Positions 20,506 through 31,246 of a DNA stretch of 64,000 nucleotides are shown here, piece after piece. The notes beneath the pieces are model-generated. The model did not search any database. It was given only the letters and a program-made list of their open reading frames with translations, and was not told the DNA's origin. Origin of the DNA: Phoma sp. XZ068 (lineage: Eukaryota > Ascomycota > Dothideomycetes > Pleosporales > Didymellaceae); assembly GCA_004835665.1 (NCBI GenBank), contig RBKR01000005.1, forward strand, positions 930,001-994,000, in the 5' to 3' direction. Each line of letters starts with the position of its first letter. Position 1 is the first letter of the stretch. A program made the translations under genes and the position numbers.

Positions 20506-23500
20506 ATGAGCGCCGGCATCGCGTTCCACTCCGGCGTGCACCGCGCCCACACCTCGCAGCCTCCGCCCATCTCCTCGACGCACCCGCGCATGACTTCGAC
20601 CTCGACCGGCGGGCCCCCAGCCCTCATGTCGCACCAGAGCTTCCAGAGCCAGTACAGCAGCTACTCGCACAACTCGGCCCGCGACACGCAGGGCACCAAT
20701 GCCACCAGCACCTCGACCCTCTTCGGCCAGCCGCCGCCCGTCTTCCCCACCCTGGCCACGCCCGTCAACGGCGGGCCCGTCGAGGCCAGCGACAACGTCC
20801 TCAACAAGCGCGCCGACAAGGACACGTCGCTCTTCCAGCGATGTCTGGTCCTGCAGCTGCGCCTGCGCGCCATCCCCGGCTTCGAGCGCTGGCTGGTCGG
20901 CGAGGAGGACAGGGCCGACGACGATGAGCCCGTCGACCCCGTCACCTTGCTATGGCGCACCTTTCGCCGCGGCTACCCGCTGATGGACCTGTACAACGCC
21001 CTGGGGCCGCCCAACCCGCTCGTCATCCCCAATGCAAAGGCCGACGAGAAGAGCCAGAAGAAGCACGAGAAGATGGCCACCTACAAGTTCATCCAGGCCT
21101 GCGTCAACGAGCTGGGCATGTCGCAGGAGAGCTGCTTCATCCTGATGGACCTGTATGGCGACGACACGACTGGATTCGTAAAGGTACGCACCGCTGCCGT
21201 TTCTGCCATCCACGGGCGTCTTGTACTAACTTCTCCCAGGTCACCAACGTAGTCAACCGTGTGCTCGACTCGCTTGTCCAGATGGGCAAGCTCAACCCGG
21301 CCGCTGCCAACCTCGAGGACGACCCCTCTGCCCCGTCAATCAAGCGCTCCCAGCGCGAGTACATCATTGAGGAGCTGGTCAAGACCGAGCGCACCTACGT
21401 CCAGCATCTCGAGCTTCTGCAGGAATTCAAGAAGCTGGTAGAAGAGAAGGGCATCATCAGCGGAGACCAGATCCACGACATCTTCCTCAACTTGAACGCG
21501 CTGCTCGACTTCCAGCGCCGGTTCCTCATCCGTGTGGAGCAGACGAACGCGCTGCCCACCACCGAGCAAAACTGGGGAAACCTGTTTGTGCTATACAAGG
21601 ACGCCTTCAAGGTCTACGAGCCGTACATTGCAAACCAGAAAAAGTGCGAACAGATCGCTATGCGGGAGTTTGACAAGCTGAAGGAGACTGGAGGAACCCC
21701 GGAGATGCGCCAGATGGTCGAATCACCCACACTACTCACTTCCTTCCTGCTGAAGCCTTTCCAGCGACTAACAAAGTATCCGTTGCTACTCTCGGTATGC
21801 CATCCATACCATCATTGTAATCAATCAGCGCTAACAAGTCGCAGCAACTGCTAAAGAACGGTGATCTCGACGACCAACGAAAGGAAGACCTCACCAGAGG
21901 TATCGACGCAGCCTCCTCTGTACTTGCTGGCACAAACGATGCCATTGCCCGCGAAGAGCGCGTCGAAGCTGTCGAGGAGCTCAAGACTCTGGTAGAAGAC
22001 TGGAAGGGCCACCGCATTGAAGGCTTTGGCGATTTACTCCTCTACGGCCAATTCACAGTTCTCAAAGGCGACAGTATGAGCTCCAAGAACGAAGAGCGAG
22101 ACGTAAGTATGACACAATACTAGTATAAGAATTCTCTAACACCATCTCCAGTACAAGATCTACCTCTTTGAAATGATACTACTCTGCTGCAAGGAAATAA
22201 ACGTCAACAAGCCAAAGAACAAGATGTCCACGAGGTCACTGGTCACAAAGGACGGAAAGCCAAAGCTGCAACTAAAGGGCCGAATCTTCATGCAAAACGT
22301 CACAGAAACCATCTCTCTACAGAAGCCAGGGTCCTACACTTGCCAGATTTTCTGGAAAGGTGATCCAGGCATTGAGAACTTCATCATCCGGTTCACTTCC
22401 GAAGAGACTATGAAGAAATGGGCTGCCCAGGTTGATACCCAGAGGCGCGTATGGAAGGATCAGGCACGCGCCAGCGCCAGCACGACAACCTCCAAACCCT
22501 CGGACACCAACTTCACCTACATGGCTGGCTTGAACGTAGAGAATCCGTATGCGGAGCAGGAGGAGGACGATGATGACGAGGACCCTCTTGTTACCAACTA
22601 TCCACGAGACAGTTATGGCATCATGCAAAACGGCGCGAATGTCTCTCCACGGTCACGATCAACAACTGGCGAAAGTGTTCCACCGATGGACGGTATGGAT
22701 TCCAGGGTACCACCTCCACGTTTTCCTATGGGTTATTCGGGTTCCGCTCAGCCGCCACTAACATTGCGTACGCAGCAGCTCCAGAATTCAGGGGCGATAG
22801 AGTCTCATTTCTCCCCCGTTGTTGAAACGCCCATGTCATCCTACTCCAATTCGCGAGCGAGTTCATCATCTGCAGGCACATTCCCCTTCCCGCGACAAAC
22901 ACCACCGAATGGCTACTCTATGGAGGAGAATAACCGGTACACTGCGCCTGCACCTTCTCGTGGTCATGGTCGGGAGCCATCTGGTCAATACGCCGCCGCG
23001 CGCGCTCAACGGCCATCTTTGCCAGCCAATGCCAGTATGTCATCTTCAGGTCAACGTCTTCGGGCAGCTAGTAGCCCCGATATTCATAATGGTAACGTGC
23101 CACGTAAAGGACCTAGCGGACCCGTACCGGATGTACCACCTTTCCCCACACACTACGCCTACAATGCTGCGATCGTAAACCGCAGCCAAAGCAATTCACC
23201 AAGTGGACTGCCTCCAAGAGCAGGCACTCAATCACCCGCGATCCAGAGAGATCGCCTCATCCAACAAAGAACGGCTGCTGAGCTGTCCAGCTTGGGCGAC
23301 TACCCAGGTGGTCCAGCCCGCCGCGAGCCAGGCTTTGCGCCTCTGTCTCGCACTATGACGCCTGCATCCTCGTTCGAGCGAACAATGACACCAGCCTCGA
23401 TGGACTCGCGAAACATGTCGCCGCCTCTTGCGCAAGAACACTCCAACATTCCTAGTCAGCTGAAGGTAAAGGTTCACTGCCCGTCAGCAGGCAGCTCTAT

Positions 23501-23756
23501 GGTATTGGTCGTCAGCACCAATATCAGCTTCCAATCCCTCAAGGACCGCATCGACGCCAAACTTCAGCGGTCAACACCAGTGTCGCTTGCTTCTGGCCAG
23601 GTCAAGTTAAAGTATCTCGATAGTGAAGGTACTTATGTCAGCATCCAGTGTGACGATGACGTTCAGGAAGCGTTTGAGAACTGGCAAGAGCAGCAGCGAG
23701 ATTTGAATCCAGGCGGCGGACAGTTGGGTGAGATTGAACTTTTCTGCCAACGATGA
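20506..23756 (+). CDS. cdc24: Cdc24, guanine-nucleotide exchange factor for Cdc42
   Basis: Four exons (20506-21183, 21240-21794, 21845-22102, 22152-23756) encode 1031 aa. All three introns have good donors (GTACGC, GTATGC, GTAAGT) and branch/acceptor pairs. The domain order is that of fungal Cdc24: a calponin-homology-like Cdc24 domain at about 110-230, a DH (RhoGEF) domain at about 262-440 (REYIIEELVKTERTYVQHL, then LLKPFQRLTKYPLLL), and a PH domain at about 468-600. A long Ser/Pro-rich linker follows, then a C-terminal PB1 domain at about 940-1030 with the acidic OPCA motif (YLDSEGTYVSIQCDDDV). It activates Cdc42 at sites of polarised growth. The PB1 end is expected to bind the Bem1 scaffold, linking it to hyphal tip growth and to the NADPH oxidase module. 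Confidence 0.97.
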
Positions 23757-24734
23757 TATATCCACGATACGGCATGGGCAGGCGTACATGGCGCACATTT
23801 GATTTTCTTCTTTTCAAGAGCAGGTCGACACCTGCACTCTTTGGCGAACGGGGTTCGCGCAACTCTTCTTCAACATTATATCCACGATCTGGCATTACAC
23901 ATGGATGCGCCGTTTCTCCTCGAGGCTGGCATGGCAAGGCAAAAAGGCTGGTCGCACTGGGCTGCATCACATCAACATCCTTATCACCATTGGTTTTCTA
24001 GAGCGACATGCCTTTTCTTTCGGGCGGAGGTAGCTTTCGTGCGGGGTGGGGTTTTTCCCGGAGAGAAGAGTGGGTTTTTGTGCCTCGGGGCGCGTGATGA
24101 CTGATGACGGAATGAAAGCACACTTATCAATCTATGCTCATGTGCGTTACTATAGGGAGGAGTTTGATAGAGAAAGTAGATGAATTGGTACGAGGATGAC
24201 ATAAACCTAGTCTGTGTTGTGTGTGATCATTGCTGTTGTGCAGCTTAGGTAACATACAAGAAGTGAATCAGAGGTTACGAACAGTGGGTGACCACCTATG
24301 TTCGCGCCAGGCGGCCAAGTCCTGCCTCAAGCTCATGGTTGGTGGAGTACGGCTAGCAGCTTGGAACCTCATGCAGCTCCTTTCACATCCCACCATCATG
24401 ACGGCTGTCTGCGAGCATGCAAAACCATCAGTCACGTGTAAGGCTGTGCGCTTAGCCGCATATCAGGTTGGGCTGTGCAAACCACACCTTAAGTCATTTC
24501 AGCCCAACACCTCATCGTATACGTTCGTTTCATATATCCTTCCATCTGCTTAGTAGCACTCACTCTTTGCGTGTCGGTGGTCCTATACGCATCCAGTAAT
24601 GGTGAAAAGAAAAGCAGGCACTAGTGTGATTAGTGAGAGAGTTGGAACAGTGGGGATAAAGTAGGCAAAACACAAGGTGATGTACATGCGAAATACAGCC
24701 TGATGCTGGGAGCTAACAGGACCGCCAGGTTAAT
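23757..24734. other. Intergenic region downstream of cdc24
   Basis: Holds the cdc24 3' UTR. At 24284-24295 it carries the left arm of an inverted repeat that also occurs beyond the HET pseudogene. No gene is supported. Confidence 0.5.
24284..24295 (+). repeat. Left arm of a 12-bp inverted repeat flanking the HET pseudogene
   Basis: gtgggtgaccac at this position is the exact reverse complement of gtggtcacccac at 27328-27339. The preceding acagtgggt (24281-24289) also recurs in direct orientation at 27311-27319. The arrangement could be the ends of a degraded transposon, but no transposase and no target-site duplication was identified. Confidence 0.4.
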
Positions 24735-26501
24735 TTGGACTGTGTCGCACGCTCGATCAACAAGAGCCTGTCGACTTACAAGTACAGTGCACTCGGTGGA
24801 AGGCAGACTGTACGCTTGCTAAGGCTACTTCCTGGGTCTACATTGGCGTTCGAGCTTCTCACCGTCGACATACACAAGGCCCCTTCTTATTTAGCGTTGT
24901 CCTACACATGGGGCTCACACATACCTCACGTGAAGGGATATTGATCGATGGCCAATCCATTACGGTTCCAAAAAATCTGGCTGATGCGATGAAAGGGGTC
25001 GGCGACTATGTTAAAAGAAGGCGCTTGATGCTGTGGGCAGATTCAGTTTGCATAAATCACGACGATGTGGGAGAAGGGAGCCATCAGGTCACTTTGATGC
25101 ACTCGATCTATCGGTGTGCTGAATGTGTTGGCATCTGGCTCCGGGAATCTGCTGACCAGAGCGATCTCGTCATGGATAAGATGACGGAGTGGAAATGCGA
25201 ACTTGATCTTCTTTCCAAGTCTTTCGGAAGTAATTGGGAGCTGGCTGTAACCAGTATCTCTGCTTCTAACACTGGCTTCTACAAACCTGAAGACTCAACG
25301 CAACACACCGCCTGGCGCGTCTTTCAGATCCTAATCCAACGAGCATGATGGGGAAGAGCCTGGATTGTTCAGGAAGCCACTGCACTTGGGCCGTCAAGGA
25401 CATTACTGTTCTGCGGAAACCGAATGGTAGATTGGTCCACGTTTCGTTTGGAATTACACGTCAGTCATCATATAACTCATGCCGAGGTGCAAAATATGAG
25501 TTTGATCTTTGTTCAAGGAATGGCGGCTATTCGCCTTGATCAGTTCCGTGACGACAGAGAACGTGGCGCGTATGTCAGGCTCTTCACAGTCTTAGATCTC
25601 ATCCGCCTTGTTGAGTGTCAGGACCCCCGAGACAAGTTATATGCATCACTCGGCCTCGCTGCAGACATTTCAGAGACTGATTTTGTTCCCGATTACACAA
25701 AATCTATTGAAGGTGTCTACACCGATATTGCTCGGTCCTTCCTCTTGCGAACAGAATCGTTCTGCTTGGATTTCCTAGGTCTAGTAGTTCAGTGTCCTCA
25801 AGAACTCGGTGGTACACTATCCGATTTACCCTCTTGGGTCCCCGACCTCCGTGTTCGTATTTCGATGTATGCATTTGAAAGATTTCTGGATGTAGACGAT
25901 TTGAGTAACCGCAGAGCATACGACGCAGGCGGCAGTGGGACCGGGCTGACTACAATTAATGGGCATTTCCTTCAAGTCCATGGATTCATTTTAGATTCGA
26001 TTGAGAAGGTTTATCCTGCCTGCTATCATAATGTGGCGACCGGCGGGCTGTCCATTGAATGAAACGGAAGCCTATCGTTTGGGAGGAACAGTCATGCAAG
26101 CATACAATCATACACTACTAGCTGACATCGGTAGGCCTGCCATGGTCTCCGAAACTCTTGGACGAGGTATGGAAGTTGATTGGACCATAATTGACCAAGA
26201 TCCGGCAAGCTTGACACCCGAGCAAAAGCAGAGACGGAGCTGGATGCTGGTTGACATTAAGAGAACGACTTTCGGACGACGATTGATACAGACTAGATCA
26301 GGATTGGTTGGACTTGGCCCTGGACTCGCCAAGGTAGGAGACCTTGTATGCGTGCTCTTTGGTGGTCATGTCCTGTACGTGCTCAGGACAAAAGAGAAGT
26401 CGTCACTTTATGAATTCATAGGAGAATACTACGTTCACAGAATGATGGATGGCGAAGCGTTAAACTCATCCTATGAACAAAGAGAATTTGTCATTGTTTA
26501 G
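24735..26501 (+). pseudogene. HET-domain (heterokaryon incompatibility) gene, disrupted
   Basis: A recognisable HET protein is spread over two frames with three lesions. The domain begins YLALSYTWG, but the frame is lost near 24935-24938. It resumes one frame over as ILIDGQSITVPKNLADAM, without gap or overlap in the expected alignment, so one base appears missing. The core then reads LMLWADSVCINHDD to LIQRA and hits TGA at 25346-25348. The same frame continues WGRAWIVQEATALG, so the stop replaces a Trp of the usual RPWW-type motif. A second frame change lies near 26040-26063. After it come LVGLGPGLAKVGDLVCVLFGG and YYVHRMMDGEAL, the standard HET C-terminal motifs. No splice sites explain these breaks, and no ATG precedes the first segment. 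Intact relatives trigger incompatibility cell death after fusion of unlike hyphae. Confidence 0.85.
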
Positions 26502-28034
26502 GCTAGACGGCAATTACTCTTTCTAGTGCCGTGCTCTTAGCTCAGGACGGATCTCCTGCTTCTATTTATTTACCTTGATGCCCCTTTCAGATACATATAA
26601 TATGAATGTAGAATAATAGCTGTACACTTCGCATATTTCGGATGACAGATGCTGGCGCCAAATTTCGTTGGAGAAACAGCATTTTCATATCCTTGTACGA
26701 AATTGATGATTCTCAATACGCAATCTATCCGTGGTCCTTAGAATCGGATTCGTTAGCGACTATAGTGTTGCTCTGTTCCGTGTCATCTATCATAAATACT
26801 GCAACGTTACCATTTTGCTCTCTTTCCAGGCATACGAAAGTATTAAGCAACATGTTCTACGAGTCCTTGAGGTGATGATCGAATTTATAAAGAGCAATAC
26901 TGGGTACAGTATGTGGAGATGCTGCTAAGGAACATTTGTGTTTACTTGGCCTGCAAGTCGTGTCATTCAGCGCTCCTTCTACTCCCTCCGAGCTTTGTTC
27001 GCTGCCACAAAATGCGCCCTCAGGGAGGAAAATAGATGACGAGGTGGTGGCCAACCTCTGTAGTAGCACATTACTTGCCACATACATCGACCCCCGCAAG
27101 TATTTTCACTCCATGCAATCTAGCCATACGCAAGCATCAGATGAAACCCTACCTTCAAGGTTGTACACGCAGTACTGGAGGAGGATATTGGACGTGTCAA
27201 AGGACGGCTATAAACCCCTGGCCGATTGCCAAAAAAGCTCAACGGTGAATCCTTCAACGATTGAACAGGGAAATGCATGATAGCAAGCAAAAAGAGTGCA
27301 AAAACATACAACAGTGGGTATTCGCTAGTGGTCACCCACCTAACTACTAATCCACCGGTACGTTGCTTAAATAGGGCTGAGCGAACGGGAAGCCTTGTTT
27401 TCAACGTCCTATGGTCGTATGTGGAGGAGCGGAGAGTTGTAAGGTTGTTGTAGATGCAGCTTGTTGTATAGTTGGCTCACCAGTCGCTATCCGCCCGATT
27501 CCTCCAGATGTCAATCCATCTTGTGGGCAGTGTCAGTGAGGGACGAGACTTACAATATGTCACTGGGAACCCGTCGTGCGCGTGGAATATTGATGCGCGA
27601 GATGGTAGACGTAGGTGTACAAGGCTGCAGATGGCCAAGCTTTCCTCGGTTGTGGCTTGTTGCGGATTGGCTTCGCCCCACAGGTCATGATCAAACTCAA
27701 CACCATCACAGTACTCCAGCACTGGCTGAGGGTGAACTAGCGGCAGAGATTGGGCGTGTTAGTATATTTATACAATGCCTGCCCGTGGTGTTGTTCCCAA
27801 CCGCAGTGCTGCCGATAAAGACGCATCGGGACAAGTCGCAAGACGCAGAGGCCATGGCCGGAAGGTACGATCCCGTACTCGTCATCCGGCGACGCTATTA
27901 CCCCACGATAATTCGACCGACATCTTCTGACACTTCGAAACCTTCACGTCTCACTCACACTTCTTTGCTCACTCACTTGCTGTCGTGGTGTTGAACGTGG
28001 AATCGGACAGTGGCATGACCACTTACCGTTTGCG
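26502..28034. other. Intergenic region between the HET pseudogene and the NRAMP gene
   Basis: 1.5 kb with the right arm of the inverted repeat near 27328. An open frame at 27461-27994 has no domain and low-information composition, so it was not called. The last few hundred bases should be the NRAMP promoter. Confidence 0.5.
27328..27339 (-). repeat. Right arm of the 12-bp inverted repeat flanking the HET pseudogene
   Basis: Exact reverse complement of 24284-24295, about 3.0 kb away. It sits in an imperfect palindrome (gtgggt...acccac, 27314-27339). Confidence 0.4.
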
Positions 28035-29993
28035 ATGAATTGTCCTTCGCGCACGGATCCGGAGTTTCCGGAGGGATACAATCAAAATCCCAATGCACTC
28101 AACGCAGATGCGACCACGAGAGCGGATCTAGGATATCTGGCAAATACAAGAAACAGGGATGACCACCGCATAGATTGCCACAAGGCAGAGAACGACATGA
28201 CAGTAGACCAACGACAAACGAATGTCGAAGATGGAGCATCGAAAAGTAAAGCGTTTGATTTCCTGCGCAGGAGGAGTGATCCAGCAAGAAAGGTCCAACC
28301 TGGCACTTCCAGTGCAGCGGCCAGGCCGTCCACTGTCCTCATTCTGGAACAGGATATGGTTCCACCAAAGAAGCGTGGAGGCGTCTTCGGTGGTGCCATT
28401 GAAGTCGTCCGCAAGTATCTGAAGTTTGTGGGACCTGGCTTTATGGTCGCCGTTGCGTACATTGATCCTGGTGAGTCTTTGCTAGCCCCGCTGACGCAGC
28501 TTAACTATGCTTGCGAAACTTTTCACGCCCGTCTCCAATTCCATATACAAGGCTGACACTTTCAAGGAAACTATGCTACTGATATTGCTGCGGGTGCTTC
28601 GTTTCAGTTCAAGCTGCTCTTCATTGTTTTGATGTCAAATATCTTCGCCATTTTCCTCCAATCCTTATGCATCAAGCTGGGATCTGTCACTGGAATGAAC
28701 CTTGCAGAGAATTGCAAGGCCCACTTGCCTCCCTGGCTAAATTACACACTTTACTTTTTCGCAGAGTCAGCCATAATAGCGACTGATATTGCTGAGGTAC
28801 GTCTTAAGTCTGCTGAAATTTCACAAACCTGACAAGCATAGGTAATCGGTACAGCAATTGCCTTGAACATATTGATCAAGGTTCCTTTAGTCGCTGGGTG
28901 CGCTATATCTATCGTGGATGTCCTTATCATCCTTCTTTTCTATTCGCCCTCCGGTGGTATGCGAGCTTTACGTGGCTTTGAGTTCTTCGTAGCGTTGCTC
29001 GTGCTCGGCGTCGTCATTTGTTTCTGTTTTGAGCTCAGCAAAATTCATGCGTCAGTTGGGGAGGTCTTTCACGGTTATGTCCCTTCGTCAACGTTGGTCA
29101 AGTCGCAGGCGTGAGTAGACCAGGAATCCTCTATAGCACGTCGGCTCACATTTTATAGGTTATATCAAGCCTGTGGCATCCTGGGTGCTACAGTCATGCC
29201 CCACAGCCTCTACTTGGGTAGCGGGATCGTCCAACCGCGATTACGCGAGTACGACGACCAGCACAACTCCACCACCTTTCACGATGCGGAAGTTGGCTCG
29301 CTATCGGATGAACTGAAGTACAAACCTTCGCTTGCCGCTATCAAGCATTGTATGTCCTACAGTATTGCTGAGCTTGCTATTTCACTCTTCACATTTGCCT
29401 TGTTTGTCAACTCCGCGATTCTCATTGTTGCTGGATCTTCGCTCTACGGCCAGTCTGAAGCAGCAGATGCGGACCTGTTCTCCATTCACAGTTTGCTTTC
29501 TCGGTCGATCGCCCCAATCGCTGGTACACTCTTCGCACTGGCGCTGCTACTGTCCGGGACTTCAGCTGGAATCGTATGCACCATTGCCGGACAGATGGTC
29601 TCCGAAGGTCAACTTAACTGGACCATGAAGCCATGGCTTCGCCGTCTCATGACTCGGTCAATCAGCATCACGCCCTCCATTATCATCGCTGGCGCCGTTG
29701 GACAAGAAGGCCTTAGCAAGGCCTTGAACGGCAGTCAGTTTGCACTGAGTGTTATATTACCTTTTGTCAGCGCACCACTCATCTGGTTCACCTGCCGGGC
29801 ACAGTACATGAAAGTCGCCGTGCGACCTGATGACAATGTTCCCTATGCTGGAGAGAATGCAGACGTTGCCTCGAATGCATATGTACAGATGCGAAACCAC
29901 TGGATCACAACAGCATTTGCAGTTGTAATCTGGGGTGTCATTGTTGTTATGAACGTCGCCGCTTTGGTATTCGCTGGACTGGGAGTTGCTTAG
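28035..29993 (+). CDS. NRAMP-family divalent metal transporter (Smf-like)
   Basis: Four exons (28035-28470, 28567-28796, 28842-29110, 29159-29993) encode 589 aa with conserved phase at every junction. The first 110 residues are a hydrophilic cytosolic tail. The conserved metal-site motif of TM1 is DPGN (residues 144-147, split by intron 1). The TM6 site is MPHSLYLGS (Met325, Pro326, His327). Around eleven hydrophobic spans are visible, ending in VVMNVAALVFAGLGVA. NRAMP proteins move Mn2+, Fe2+ and related ions into the cytosol with protons. The first and sixth helix motifs used for metal binding are intact, so a functional transporter is expected. Whether it sits in the plasma membrane or an internal membrane is not evident. 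A beta-carbonic anhydrase gene follows 337 bp downstream on the same strand. Confidence 0.93.
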
Positions 29994-30330
29994 ATGTTGT
30001 TCATCTAAGTCTGCTACTCCACCTCACGCAGATAAGCTAACTTCAATTTTGTGTCTCCGTCTCTTTCAGACTATGGTTGCGTCGTGTGTAGGTGCGATCA
30101 ACAACGTCTAACATGTCGTTTCCTGTGCAAGTGTTGCGCATGGCGACTGCACACAATGAGATAAGACGTGTACTCCGCGGGTGCTACCTGCATGCTTTAC
30201 AAATGGCAAGGGCTGGGCGACATCCTCGCCTCTTCTAGTCCGTTACTTCTTCCTAGTTTCGAGAACAATACCTTAAAACCTACTCATACATCCCCTCGGC
30301 ACATGATCTGATGTAGCTTCCTTTATTAGC
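29994..30330. other. Intergenic spacer, NRAMP to carbonic anhydrase
   Basis: 337 bp between two genes on the same strand. Nothing beyond expected UTR and promoter sequence was recognised. Confidence 0.45.
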
Positions 30331-31246
30331 ATGACGACTTCAACAGGTGAGTTGGACTCTCAAGAGTTGAAGCCTTGGGGCCAGTCGAGGAATTTCACGA
30401 TATGATGCTTAGAGAATCTGATCTTCCATAGACTTCTTGAAGTCTTCCGAACTCTGTTGCAGCATCGCATGCGGCCTCACAAATCCGCTAAGTCTATCCT
30501 ACTTGCAGCAGCTCACAAACTAGCAGATCTCCTAGAACGCCTCGTAACAGGCAACGCGTATTACGCCAACAAAACGATCTCTAAGAACCCAGATGCATTC
30601 ACCAGCCTATCACAAGGCCAAACCCCCCAGATCCTCTGGATAGGCTGTGCGGATAGTCGCATCCCCGAAACGACCGTATGCCATTGCAAACCCGGCGATA
30701 TATTTGTGCATCGTAATATTGCGAACATTGTACACACCGACGATATCAATGCAGCGAGTGTCGTCGAATATGCAGTTACATATCTCAAAGTCAGCAAAGT
30801 CGTGGTTTGCGGGCACACAAAGTGCGGGGGTGCAATAGCAAGTTTGACAGATGTTGACCTGGGTGAGACACTGAACAAGTGGCTGTACCCATTACGAGAG
30901 TAAGCTTTAGATCCGCGCATCCGGTGACGTCGAGAGGATGTTGACGAAGGCTGCTAGGCTGCGCCGGCAGCATCACGCCGAACTCGATGCGCTTGATAAC
31001 GATACACGCGCCACACACATCGCTGAACTCAATGTCCACCGTTCCATTGATGTACTCGAACTTCATCCTGCGATCATAAGAGCAATGACGGAGCGAGGGC
31101 TAGAAATACATGGCCTCATCTATGACCTTGCGACTGGGCAACTGAAGGTACTTGAGCAGGGAGGCGGTGAAGCTATCAAGGGCAATGGCATCATAGCCAG
31201 TGTTGAAGAGTTAAAAGAGGGGCCTGAGCGAGGATGCGCTGATTGA
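30331..31246 (+). CDS. Beta-class carbonic anhydrase
   Basis: The catalytic body is clear: GCADSRIPE, FVHRNIAN and VVCGHTKCGGA. Zinc ligands are Cys52, His108 and Cys111, and the Asp54/Arg56 dyad is present. The enzyme interconverts CO2 and bicarbonate, feeding carboxylases and CO2 sensing. The model is three exons: 30331-30346 (16 nt, MTTST), 30509-30899 and 30958-31246, giving 231 aa. The first exon is inferred from an ATG followed by GTGAGT, and from an acceptor that keeps phase. The alternative is a start at ATG 30469. For the second intron, acceptor 30957 (58-nt intron) gives the family-typical spacing PLRELRRQH; acceptor 30936 would also keep frame but leaves only a 37-nt intron. There is no obvious organelle signal. 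Confidence 0.88.

Noticed and set aside
20089..20670. 193-codon minus-strand frame opposite the cdc24 5' end
   Set aside because: GC-rich DNA with Ala/Arg/Gly composition; overlaps the cdc24 first exon antisense.
26017..26078. Possible intron at the second frame change of the HET gene
   Set aside because: Available GT and AG pairs around here do not restore the right phase.
27461..27994. 177-codon plus-strand frame
   Set aside because: No recognisable motif, mixed composition, and lies in the likely promoter of the NRAMP gene.
30900..30936. 37-nt intron alternative in carbonic anhydrase
   Set aside because: Keeps frame, but is shorter than all other introns here, and the 58-nt alternative gives family-typical spacing.
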